A stretch of 50,274 nt of DNA from Candidatus Levybacteria bacterium RIFCSPLOWO2_01_FULL_38_21 (GTDB lineage Bacteria; Patescibacteriota; Microgenomatia; Levybacterales; UBA12049), in contig MFOT01000007.1 of NCBI GenBank assembly GCA_001782475.1, positions 1-50,274 on the forward strand, given 5' to 3'. Below are positions 1 to 7,526 of the stretch, piece after piece. Position 1 is the first letter of the stretch, and each line of letters starts with the position of its first letter. The position numbers and the translations under genes were made by a program. The notes beneath the pieces were generated by a model. The model saw only the letters and a list, made by a program, of their open reading frames with translations. It was not told the DNA's origin and searched no databases.

Positions 1-1
1 G

Positions 2-226
2 GTTCTTTTTTCAGGAGATTTAGGATTTTCCAATACACTACATTTTACACTTGGCACACATTTTGGCATCTGTATTTTGCGGTTTCCAAATGAAATGTCG
101 GTTTCCGAAATAAATAAAATGTCAAAAGAGCTATTATTGAAAGTTGATCCCCAAGATTATCGTGGAAATTTGATTATTCTTTCTCCTGGAAAGTTGAGAC
201 TGCGAAGATACAAACAAACACATTAA
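2..226 (+). CDS. DUF5615-like PIN-fold protein, 5' truncated by window edge
   Basis: An open frame runs from the left edge to a TAA at 224-226 and gives 74 residues. It begins LFSGDLGFSNT, followed by GICILRFPNEMS and ending NLIILSPGKLRLRR. The order 'acidic DxxF-like turn, hydrophobic strand ending in LR, helix, then VVxxGxxRxR strand' is the C-terminal half of DUF5615 PIN-like proteins, which are usually toxin-like partners of small DUF433 or antitoxin genes. The N-terminal half and any partner lie outside the window. The ORF track omits it because the start is missing. The family call rests on remembered pattern only; nuclease activity is inference. Confidence 0.55.
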   Translation, partial: VLFSGDLGFSNTLHFTLGTHFGICILRFPNEMSVSEINKMSKELLLKVDPQDYRGNLIILSPGKLRLRRYKQTH

Positions 227-419
227 AATCAACCAGGATTGGGAGAAACTAGGATTTTAATTATTATAATCACCGCATCTTGAAAAATTTGCATAATATG
301 GGACCGGATTATTTTGTAGAGCAGATTATACTATGGGTACGATCTATTTAAAAGAGGCAATTGGATTGTCGACTTCAATTACTTTCTCAACCAAGCGATC
401 GGACAACCTCTCTAAATAG

Positions 420-777
420 TTATTTATCTGTTCTTCTTAAAAGAGAGGACTTCAGTGGAGTTTTTTGTTCTTTTAACAACTTCTCCCTTCGTTCTAAAAG
501 AGAGGGCTTTTCAGGAATTACCCCTAACGATTCTTCTGGAAAAGGTCTTCTAGGAAATCTACCTCGTTCCGATTCTGATGGTCGTCTTTCTTCTTTTAAT
601 TCTGCCACTTCACTCACCCCCTGAATTAAATTCTTCCCAACTTCGATGACCTGTTCTATCAATCGATTTGCGTACCCCGCCACGTGTGATCGTAAATCCC
701 GCAAACGTCTTACTTGCCTCGTCAACAAGCTTAGGGAGTTTATTTCTGAGCTCAGTTGAAGGAAATGTCGTATTCAT
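420..777 (-). pseudogene. Small gene with probable frameshift (antitoxin-like N-terminus plus helical tail)
   Basis: A good promoter (TTGACA, 17 bp, CACAAT) sits 9 bases before an ATG at 777. From there the frame reads MNTTFPSTELRNKLPKLVDE and closes at 610 after 55 codons. The +1 frame stays open from about 728 to 420 and gives a coherent charged helical stretch (NRLIEQVIEVGKNLIQ, later LLERREKLLKEQ). No ATG opens that second frame, only a TTG. The simplest reading is one gene of about 118 residues broken by a frameshift near 725-730, or an assembly error there. The N-terminus recalls Phd/YefM antitoxins, but weakly. Nothing recognisable lies between 227 and 419. Confidence 0.35.
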
Positions 778-786
778 AACAAAACA

Positions 787-815
787 ATTGTGCAGAATTC
801 TGACGTGGTTGTCAA
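787..815 (-). promoter_or_regulatory. Promoter of the 777 start
   Basis: On the minus strand TTGACA (810-815) and CACAAT (787-792) are separated by 17 bases, and the ATG at 777 follows 9 bases after the -10. This implies a leaderless or near-leaderless transcript and supports the start at 777 over the TTG in the ORF track. Confidence 0.6.
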
Positions 816-828
816 GGAAGAAAAGATT

Positions 829-3012
829 TTATGGGGCAGGGGATGGGGAGGGAGTGGGGTGGGTGCAGGTTATGCAATATGTATCTCCTGTTGCGTCTTT
901 TAGTACAGTTTGATTTTTAAGTTCTGTATTCGGATCTCCTTCTTTTGCCTGTTCTTGGGTGTCTTTATTAACAAAGACATCTTGATTTTGAATTAGAGCA
1001 TTAGCTTTTAATCCAGACTCTGTGCCTCTTATGAAATACTCAAAGCGAGTTTTGCAAGCGTTATCTTTTCCGGGAACAGAACCAGTGTCTGAGCATACAG
1101 CTTTTTGAATTATACTCAAAGGTCTCTGAAACGGCTGGGCAGGCTTTCCCTTTAAAAGATTTTCCATGATATCATGCCAGATTGGAGCAGCTCCGGTAAT
1201 TCCAGAAACTAAACCGCTCATTGGAGTATTGTCATTATTACCAACCCAAACAACTACAACATAGGAGGGTGCATATCCAATCGTCCAGTTATCCCTAAAG
1301 TCATTTGTTGTTCCTGTTTTGACAGCAACAGGTAAATTGCCGATTCTAAGAGGAGAGTTAGTTCCGAATTCCATAGCCCTTGCCTGATTGTCCGAAAGAA
1401 TATCCGAGATGATAAAGGCGACTCCCTCGGGCAAGATTTTTTTGCCGAATATTGGGGAAGGGGGAGGTTTATATTCTTCTAAAACTTTTCCCTTGCTATC
1501 TGTTACTTTTAAGATTGGATGAAGGGGTATTTTATATCCTCCATTTGCAAAAACTCCAAAAGCAGTTGCCATATCAACCATAGTTACCTCTCCTCCTCCA
1601 AGAGTTAATGAAAGTCCATATCTACTCGGATCATTAAATGTTGTTATGCCCATTGCTGAAGCGGTTGCAATCATTTTAGGTACCCCATTAAGCTTAAGCA
1701 TTTTAACAGCAGGAATATTTATAGAGTTTGCCAAAGCTTGTCTTACTTGTAAAACTCCATGAAATTTGCCATCGTAATTAACCGGGCAGTAGGGTGGGTG
1801 TCCAGGGTTTGGGAAACAAACCCTCCGATCTATAAAAGGTGTTGCAGCAGTATAGCCATTCAAAAGACCCACGGCATAGTTTATTGGTTTTATGGAAGAA
1901 CCCGGCTGTCTTAGAGCAATTGTTACGTTTACGTTCCCGTCATTTGCCATGTCAAAATAATCATGGCTTCCAACCATTGCTAAGATTTCTCCTGTCGCGG
2001 GATTAGTAACCAGAGCAGCTCCATTTGTTACTCTAGAATACTTAAGATTTGCAATCTCGGCGGAGACCGAAGCTTGAGCCATGCCTTGAATAGATAAATC
2101 AAGACTTGTTGTTACTTTTAAGCCTCCTTGTTCTACAGCCTTTTCCCCATATTTTTTAATAAGAAGATCCTTTACGTACAAGACAAAATGAGGAGCTTTA
2201 ATTGCATTAGATAAATTTCTATAATGAAGTTGTTCTTCTAAAGTTTTATCTAACCCCTTTTTTGTTATGTATTTTTCCTGATACATTTTCCGAAGTACCT
2301 CTTCCTGTCTTTTTTTTGCAAGTTCAGGGTGAGACCCAAAAGGCGAGTAGGTTGTAGGAGCTTCTGGGAGTGCTGCCAGAAGTGCACTTTCAGAAAGCGT
2401 TAAATCTTTTGCATGTTTTCCAAAATAAGTCTGGGAAGCTGCTTCAACTCCCCAAGCAGTGCCGCCGTATGGTGTTTGATTAAGATACATTTCTAAAATC
2501 TGGCTTTTTGAATAAAGGGACTCGGTTGCAAATGCCAGAAGAATTTCCTTAACTTTTCTCAAGATTGTTCTTTCCGGAGTCAAAAGACTGTTTTTTACCA
2601 GCTGTTGGGTAATGGTTGATCCTCCTTGAATTTGGTGACGGAGAGTAATTGAAATTACAGAACGGGCGATACCTCTTACATCTATGGGACCGTGCTGGTA
2701 AAAATCCTTATCCTCAATTGCAATAGTTGCCTCCTGCATGTATTTTGGGATTGATGAAAGCGGAATAAAAGTTTGATTTTTTTGCGCGTATATTGTGAAC
2801 AAGAGATTGCCGTTTCTATCAAATATTTGAGTCGATTGAGGAACGTTTGTACTTGCAAGTCTTGTTGGAGAAGGAAGGTCACGCAAAATATAGATATAAA
2901 AAATAATAAATAAGATTAAAAGAGGAATTAGTAAAATTGCGTATCTTTTTCTAAGTATTTTTTTACTAAGCTTTTTAGAAAATATTTTAACCCTAGAGGT
3001 CGTATTTTGCAT
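829..3012 (-). CDS. Class A penicillin-binding protein (PBP1A family)
   Basis: Bifunctional peptidoglycan synthase of 727 residues, anchored in the cytoplasmic membrane. A basic cytoplasmic tail precedes one membrane segment (about 25-43). The GT51 glycosyltransferase domain follows, with AIEDKDFYQH (catalytic Glu near 100) and QGGSTITQQLVKN (about 129-141). The transpeptidase domain has the SxxK nucleophile motif SSIK (372-375), then SINIP as the SxN motif and KTGTT. Length and motif order are normal for the family, so both activities should be intact. The Thr/Pro-rich C-terminus ends PTPSPSPAP. The gene is divergent from the CvpA-CAP gene with 48 bp between starts. It has its own promoter and a near-leaderless ATG. 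Confidence 0.95.
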   Translation of the reverse strand: MQNTTSRVKIFSKKLSKKILRKRYAILLIPLLILFIIFYIYILRDLPSPTRLASTNVPQSTQIFDRNGNLLFTIYAQKNQTFIPLSSIPKYMQEATIAIEDKDFYQHGPIDVRGIARSVISITLRHQIQGGSTITQQLVKNSLLTPERTILRKVKEILLAFATESLYSKSQILEMYLNQTPYGGTAWGVEAASQTYFGKHAKDLTLSESALLAALPEAPTTYSPFGSHPELAKKRQEEVLRKMYQEKYITKKGLDKTLEEQLHYRNLSNAIKAPHFVLYVKDLLIKKYGEKAVEQGGLKVTTSLDLSIQGMAQASVSAEIANLKYSRVTNGAALVTNPATGEILAMVGSHDYFDMANDGNVNVTIALRQPGSSIKPINYAVGLLNGYTAATPFIDRRVCFPNPGHPPYCPVNYDGKFHGVLQVRQALANSINIPAVKMLKLNGVPKMIATASAMGITTFNDPSRYGLSLTLGGGEVTMVDMATAFGVFANGGYKIPLHPILKVTDSKGKVLEEYKPPPSPIFGKKILPEGVAFIISDILSDNQARAMEFGTNSPLRIGNLPVAVKTGTTNDFRDNWTIGYAPSYVVVVWVGNNDNTPMSGLVSGITGAAPIWHDIMENLLKGKPAQPFQRPLSIIQKAVCSDTGSVPGKDNACKTRFEYFIRGTESGLKANALIQNQDVFVNKDTQEQAKEGDPNTELKNQTVLKDATGDTYCITCTHPTPSPSPAP

Positions 3013-3019
3013 AGCATAT

Positions 3020-3049
3020 ATGATACCATTTAACTGAAGGTTAAGACAA
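3020..3049 (-). promoter_or_regulatory. Promoter of the PBP gene
   Basis: TTGTCT (3044-3049) and TATCAT (3020-3025) on the minus strand are 18 bp apart, and the ATG at 3012 starts 7 bases after the -10. No Shine-Dalgarno sequence can fit, so the mRNA is probably leaderless. Confidence 0.6.
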
Positions 3050-3060
3050 TCTAGAAAAAT

Positions 3061-4086
3061 ATGATGAGTTTTTTTGAAATTTTAAACAAAGTATCTTTTC
3101 CAGGATTGGGTCTTAATTGGCTCGATTTAATTATTATTATCGTACTGGCATTTTATGCGCTGGAAGGCTATTCTTTGGGTTTTATTGCGGCTCTTCTTGA
3201 TCTTATCGGATTTATCTTATCATTTACAATTGGACTAAAAACATACTCTTTTTTAGCAGAGCTTCTTGGGAAGATTTTTTCTATTCCTTCCGGATTTTCC
3301 AATGCTTTGGGATTTTTAATTGCTGCTTTTGCTGCTGAGATAATCATTGGACTAATCTTAAGAAAAATTGTTTATTCAAAATATTTCAGTAGGTTCACAA
3401 TTAAAGATAGTCTTTTAAAAAACATAGATCACCTAGCGGGCTTATTATTTGGTATTTTTTCAGGACTTATATTATTTTCCTTTCTTCTAACAATTATAAT
3501 TGCTCTTCCTGTTTCTGTTTTTCTAAAACACTCGGTTTCTTCTTCTAGGATTGGAAGTTTTCTTGTCTCAAAAACTGCCGGCTTTGAGAAAGATTTAAAC
3601 AATGTTTTTGGGGGAGCACTTAATGAAACCCTGAACTTTTTAACAGTTGAGCCAGAAGCAAATGAAGTTGTAGATCTTAATTTTAAAACTAGAAATTTTT
3701 CCCTTGATTCATCTTCGGAGCAAACAATGTTTGCCATAGTTAATAATGAAAGGATATCAAGAGGATTTAAGTCCTTGGCAGTAGATAATAAGTTAAGAGA
3801 GGTTGCAAGAAATCACTGCAAGGATATGTTTATCCGCGGTTATTTTTCTCATTACACGCCCGAAGGACTATCCCCATTTGATAGAATGGCACAGACTGAT
3901 ATTGGTTTTACTTATGCGGGAGAAAATTTGGCACTTGCGCCCAATGTGCTTTTGGCAATGCAGGGGTTTATGCAAAGTGAGGGACACAGAGCAAATATTC
4001 TATCTTCTAATTTTGGTAAAATTGGGGTTGGTGTAATCGATGGAGGAATTTACGGAGAAATGTACTGTCAGGAATTTACAGACTAA
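3061..4086 (+). CDS. CvpA-like membrane domain fused to a CAP (SCP/PR1) domain
   Basis: The 341-residue protein has an N-terminal CvpA/colicin-V-production-like region with four hydrophobic segments (roughly 20-155), containing NWLDLIIIIVLAFYALEGYSLG. A linker follows, then a C-terminal CAP domain (about 215-341). CAP signatures are visible: N-HCKDMFIRGYFSH, GENLA and SEGHRANIL. The two His and the Glu that line the CAP cavity are present. The topology places the CAP domain outside the membrane, suggesting a tethered cell-surface function. CvpA homologues affect envelope integrity; the role of this fusion is unknown. Two ATGs (3061, 3064) are possible starts. Confidence 0.85.
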   Translation: MMSFFEILNKVSFPGLGLNWLDLIIIIVLAFYALEGYSLGFIAALLDLIGFILSFTIGLKTYSFLAELLGKIFSIPSGFSNALGFLIAAFAAEIIIGLILRKIVYSKYFSRFTIKDSLLKNIDHLAGLLFGIFSGLILFSFLLTIIIALPVSVFLKHSVSSSRIGSFLVSKTAGFEKDLNNVFGGALNETLNFLTVEPEANEVVDLNFKTRNFSLDSSSEQTMFAIVNNERISRGFKSLAVDNKLREVARNHCKDMFIRGYFSHYTPEGLSPFDRMAQTDIGFTYAGENLALAPNVLLAMQGFMQSEGHRANILSSNFGKIGVGVIDGGIYGEMYCQEFTD

Positions 4087-4125
4087 AGTAATTGCTATAT
4101 TGTTTCATTGTTAAATTGTTAGCAA

Positions 4126-5217
4126 ATGTATAAATTACCGGATTTGAAAACTGCTCAAGTAAAAGGTAAAAAAGTTTTCTTAAGAACAGATATAGACGTG
4201 CCCCTATCGGAGAATGGGCAGATTGCAGATGATACAAGATTAGGAGAAGGACTTGAAACTTTGAACTTTCTTCTTAAAAACGGCGCAACGGTTTTTATCG
4301 GTGGACATCTTGGTCGTCCGGATGGTCTCAAAAGAGATCTAAGTGTTAAGCCAGTGACGAAATGGTACGCGAAAAAATTCAGAATTCAGAATTCAGAATT
4401 CAGAGTTCAGAGCATTGGAGGGTTCGAAGGCTTTCAAATCTCAGATAAACTATTTCTTCTTGAGAATTTGAGGTTTGATCCGGGAGAAGAATCTAGTCCA
4501 ACGACCCGCTCAGGACAAGTTTTTGCTCAAAAGCTTGCAAGCCTCGCAGATATATATGTAAATGATGCTTTTGCCTCATCACATCGTGCGCATGCATCAA
4601 TCGTAGGAGTTGCGAAACTTTTACCCCATTTTGCCGGTTTTATGCTTAAAAAAGAGGTAGAAACTCTGTCGGCCCTTCTTAATAATCCAAAAAGACCGCT
4701 TGCTGTTATCATTGGTGGCGCAAAGATAGAAACCAAACTTCCCTTGGTTGAAAAGATGCATCAGATTGCAGATTATGTTTTAGTGGGAGGACTAATTGCA
4801 GAAGAGACAAAAGTGCTTTTAAAAGTCCAGCATGAAAAAGTAAATCCGCCAGCTGGCGGAAGAAAGTCAGCACTTCTTGTCGCAGATTTAAACAGCGAAG
4901 AAACAGATATAACCCCAAAAGATGCGGAAAATTTTTTACAGATAATAAATCTTGCAAAAACAATTGTTTGGAATGGGCCGGTTGGAAAAACCGAGGGAAA
5001 CGAAGAAAATTTGGAAATTGGCACTGCAAAACTTGCCCGCGGAATTATTGACGCCGGAGTTTATTCGGTTGTTGGAGGAGGGGATACAATTGCGTATCTT
5101 AAAAAAATAGGACTTTTAGATAAATTTTCCTTTGTATCATCAGGAGGAGGCGCAATGCTCGAATTCCTTTCAGGCGAAAAATTACCAGGGATAGAGGCCT
5201 TGACAAGTTGTACGTAA
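4126..5217 (+). CDS. pgk: Phosphoglycerate kinase
   Basis: Lower-glycolysis enzyme converting 1,3-bisphosphoglycerate and ADP to 3-phosphoglycerate and ATP. Visible family motifs are FLRTDIDVP, GGHLGRPDG, LLENLRF, VNDAFASSHRAHAS, IIGGAKIETK, WNGPVG and the C-terminal GGGDT and SSGGGAMLEFLSG. At 363 residues it is slightly short. It nevertheless carries three insert-like segments absent from typical homologues: a tandem-repeat peptide FRIQNSEFRVQS (about 85-96), SPTTRSGQ (about 124-131) and PPAGGRK around a perfect 16-bp palindrome (4845-4860). All are in frame. The promoter of the downstream toxin-antitoxin pair lies inside its last codons. Confidence 0.95.
   Translation: MYKLPDLKTAQVKGKKVFLRTDIDVPLSENGQIADDTRLGEGLETLNFLLKNGATVFIGGHLGRPDGLKRDLSVKPVTKWYAKKFRIQNSEFRVQSIGGFEGFQISDKLFLLENLRFDPGEESSPTTRSGQVFAQKLASLADIYVNDAFASSHRAHASIVGVAKLLPHFAGFMLKKEVETLSALLNNPKRPLAVIIGGAKIETKLPLVEKMHQIADYVLVGGLIAEETKVLLKVQHEKVNPPAGGRKSALLVADLNSEETDITPKDAENFLQIINLAKTIVWNGPVGKTEGNEENLEIGTAKLARGIIDAGVYSVVGGGDTIAYLKKIGLLDKFSFVSSGGGAMLEFLSGEKLPGIEALTSCT
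4845..4860. repeat. 16-bp perfect palindrome inside pgk
   Basis: TCCGCCAGCTGGCGGA is a perfect palindrome lying in frame in pgk and encodes NPPAGGR. It belongs to the same class of intragenic GC-rich palindromes seen in the FAD-oxidase, ftsH and ligase genes. Confidence 0.7.
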
Positions 5218-5228
5218 TGTTGTACATT
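5200..5228 (+). promoter_or_regulatory. Promoter and possible operator of the antitoxin-toxin pair
   Basis: TTGACA (5200-5205), 17 bp, TACATT (5223-5228), with the antitoxin ATG 6 bases downstream at 5235. The promoter overlaps the pgk stop codon. The spacer and -10 carry two direct copies of GTTGTAC (5208-5214 and 5220-5226), which is plausible operator material for autoregulation by the antitoxin complex. The operator role is inference. Confidence 0.6.
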
Positions 5229-5234
5229 TTAAAT

Positions 5235-5489
5235 ATGACAGATTTAATTTCTATATCAGATGCGCGGGCAAATTTGCCAGATATTGTGGCAAAAGTAAAT
5301 AAGAATATGAACAGAGTCACAATTACCGTGAACGGAAAGCCTAAAGCAACCCTCATAAGCGCTGAGGAGCTTGAGTCTCTAGAAGAGACTGCCGAAATTT
5401 TAGCAACACCTGGAGCAAAAGAAAGTATTTTAGAAGGTCTTAAAGAGGCAAAAAAAGGACAAGGTATTCCGCTTTCAGGGCTTAAATAA
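5235..5489 (+). CDS. Phd/YefM-type antitoxin
   Basis: An 84-residue protein starting MTDLISISDARANLPDIV, followed by VTITVNGKPKATLIS and EELESLEETAEIL. This is the Phd/YefM fold: an N-terminal beta-alpha DNA-binding dimer domain with a variable C-terminal tail that neutralises the toxin. The ORF-track TTG start at 5208 lies inside the promoter and overlaps pgk; the ATG at 5235, 6 bases after the -10, is preferred. The toxin gene follows 3 bases after the stop, as expected for a co-transcribed pair. Confidence 0.85.
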   Translation: MTDLISISDARANLPDIVAKVNKNMNRVTITVNGKPKATLISAEELESLEETAEILATPGAKESILEGLKEAKKGQGIPLSGLK

Positions 5490-5492
5490 AGC

Positions 5493-5741
5493 ATGCAGAT
5501 TATTGTTACTCCAAAAGCCGCGAAGGATTATAAACTTCTTCCGAAAACAGAACAAACAAAAATTAAGAGAAAATTAGAAATACTTGAGGAAAATCCGTAT
5601 ATAGGCAAAAAACTTTCCGCTGAGTTTTCAGAGTTAAGAGTTCTTAGGGCATGGCCATATAGAATTATTTATTATATAGACAATAAAAGAGGAAAAATAT
5701 TTATAGTAAATATTCATCATAGGCAAGGAGCTTATAAATAA
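5493..5741 (+). CDS. RelE/ParE-family toxin
   Basis: An 82-residue basic protein with the RelE/ParE fold pattern: IIVTPKAAKDYKLLP at the N-terminus, LEENPYIGKKL in the middle, then ELRVLRAWPYRIIYYID and a final IFIVNIHHRQGAYK. The conserved R-x-W-P-Y-R-I-x-Y core strand and the terminal HHRQ-Y match the RelE/YoeB-like branch that cleaves ribosome-bound mRNA. The exact target is not provable from sequence. It is co-transcribed behind its antitoxin, and the pair faces the convergent FAD-oxidase gene. Confidence 0.85.
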   Translation: MQIIVTPKAAKDYKLLPKTEQTKIKRKLEILEENPYIGKKLSAEFSELRVLRAWPYRIIYYIDNKRGKIFIVNIHHRQGAYK

Positions 5742-5794
5742 CGAGAGTTTAAGCAGAGAAAAACTCCCCGGCCTCCAAGCCCTCCTTAAATAAA

Positions 5795-7462
5795 TTACCA
5801 ACTCGTCCGAATATGTTTCATTGCGTAATCTAAATCTCCTGCGACTTTTTTACGGGGGTTGAAGATATTTTGAGGGTCGAAGATTTTTTTGGTTTCTTCA
5901 AAAAGTTCCACTATTTTTTCTCCGTACATTTGTTTAAGATACGGAGTTCTTATAAGTCCGTCATTATGCTCTCCGGTTATTGAGCCGTGATATTTAGCGA
6001 TAATCTCATAAACCTGGTCTGAAATTTGGGGAATTGCAGTTCTGACACTTGGGTTATTTATATCAACGAGCGGAATAATATGAAAATTCCCGTCACCCAC
6101 GTGTCCTGCAACTGTAAAAATAAACTCCGGATGCTTTTTAAGAATATCTGTTACTTTTGGTACTACTTCTGCAATATATTCAGGCTTTATAACAAAATCG
6201 TCAATAAAAGGAGCCGTATGTTTGTCACGGATTTTTTTGCGAAGCAGGTTAAAACTTTCGCGTCTTACAAGCCAGTATCTTTTTTCCTGATTTTCCAAAG
6301 CAGTTTGTGTTTGGGGATGAAGAGGTTTGAGTTTCTCTCGGAGTGTAGCCACTTTCTTCTTAACAATTTCTAAATCATCACTTGTGAAATCAACTTGGAG
6401 TACTAGCTTAGGCAAACTTCTGCCAGTAAACAGATCAAAGAATGCCGGAAGAAACGCAATTCCTGCCTCAATTGATCCCAAAAACCCAAGTTGTTTGGCA
6501 AATTCCGGAAAATATCTTAGGGCAAGTTTTAGGGTGTTATCATCATAAGATTCAAAACTTTCTGGCTCAAGCGGCAAAACCTCCTTGATAATTTCTCCAA
6601 GATGGGATATGTCATGAAGAAAAATAATTAACATATCGCGGTGCTGATGAATGGGTACGAGTTCCAGATCACCTTCGAGAAAGATTCCAAGAGTTCCTTG
6701 AGCGCCAACAAAAAGTTTTGTTAGGTCAAAAACCTGCCTGCCGGCAGGCAGGTTTTTTTCCCAAACATTCCAGAGAAAATATCCTGCGGAATTTTTGCTA
6801 ACTTTAGGCTTTGCCTTCTGTAGTAAATCGTAGTTATGGGTTATGAGTTCGTAGATTTTGCGGTAAATTTCCCCTTCGAAATCGATCTGCGCCATTTTTT
6901 GTTTAAGTTCTTTCTCTGAAAGCGGTTTTAATTCATATATATTTCCGTCTGAAAGAACTACTTTCATTCGTCTTACATAGTTTTCGGTTTTACCATATTG
7001 AAGAGATTTCTCTCCCCCCGTATTATTATTAAATATTCCTCCCATTGCGCAGAGCTCTCGAGATGCAGGGTAGGAGGGGAAAATTAAATTAGTTTTAAGA
7101 GTTTCTTTTTCAAAATCACGATAAAAAACACCCGGTTGGGTTGTAGCGATATTCCCGTTTACAACCGGCGTGTGATTAAAATATTTTCCAAATGCAACGA
7201 TAATAGACTCATTGATTGAGCCACCTCCCATGTCGGTTCCCGCCGCGCGGGCAGTAAGGGATAGGGTAGGTTTGTTCTTTTTATTATCATTAACAAATTT
7301 GACCAGCGCTTTTACATCTTCATCATCTTTTGGAAAGACAACAACTTGCGGTTTTACTTCAAAAAGAGAGGCATCATGGCTGTAGTCGGAAAGAGTCTTG
7401 TCGTCGTATAAAATATCGCCCTTTATCAAATGTCTGAGTTCTTCGATTAGTTTATCATCCAT
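5795..7462 (-). CDS. FAD-linked oxidase, GlcD/D-2-hydroxyacid dehydrogenase family
   Basis: Flavoprotein of 555 residues that probably oxidises a D-2-hydroxyacid such as glycolate or D-lactate. The FAD_binding_4 domain shows AAGTDMGGGSIN and YPASRELCAMGGIFNNNTGG. The C-terminal FAD-oxidase domain shows VAGHVGDGNFHIIP, GEHNDGLIR and FDPQNIFNPRKK. No iron-sulfur motif is present, so it is not the fused GlcD-GlcF type. An in-frame insert NLPAGRQVFD arises from a 30-bp perfect palindrome. Downstream of the transketolase pair on the same strand, with only a 64-bp repeat-rich gap (TTAAGAATTAAG type) between, it may share their transcript. Substrate is unproven. Confidence 0.85.
   Translation of the reverse strand: MDDKLIEELRHLIKGDILYDDKTLSDYSHDASLFEVKPQVVVFPKDDEDVKALVKFVNDNKKNKPTLSLTARAAGTDMGGGSINESIIVAFGKYFNHTPVVNGNIATTQPGVFYRDFEKETLKTNLIFPSYPASRELCAMGGIFNNNTGGEKSLQYGKTENYVRRMKVVLSDGNIYELKPLSEKELKQKMAQIDFEGEIYRKIYELITHNYDLLQKAKPKVSKNSAGYFLWNVWEKNLPAGRQVFDLTKLFVGAQGTLGIFLEGDLELVPIHQHRDMLIIFLHDISHLGEIIKEVLPLEPESFESYDDNTLKLALRYFPEFAKQLGFLGSIEAGIAFLPAFFDLFTGRSLPKLVLQVDFTSDDLEIVKKKVATLREKLKPLHPQTQTALENQEKRYWLVRRESFNLLRKKIRDKHTAPFIDDFVIKPEYIAEVVPKVTDILKKHPEFIFTVAGHVGDGNFHIIPLVDINNPSVRTAIPQISDQVYEIIAKYHGSITGEHNDGLIRTPYLKQMYGEKIVELFEETKKIFDPQNIFNPRKKVAGDLDYAMKHIRTSW
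6728..6757. repeat. 30-bp perfect palindrome inside the FAD-oxidase gene
   Basis: Five A, then CCTGCCTGCC, then its exact reverse complement GGCAGGCAGG and five T. It translates in frame as part of KNLPAGRQVF in the minus-strand gene. A near copy with one mismatch (36420-36439) sits near the N-terminus of ftsH and encodes SLPAGRQG. Followed by seven T on the plus strand, it has the form of an intrinsic terminator for antisense transcription. Confidence 0.85.
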
Positions 7463-7526
7463 TAGAATTAAGATTTAAGAAGTAAGAATTAAGAATATTC
7501 ATAAATCATAATTCGTAATTCCTAAT

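Noticed and set aside
361-624. Plus-strand 87-aa ORF
   Set aside because: Opposite-strand shadow with no promoter and Ser/Leu-rich low-quality composition; the minus-strand gene has a promoter.
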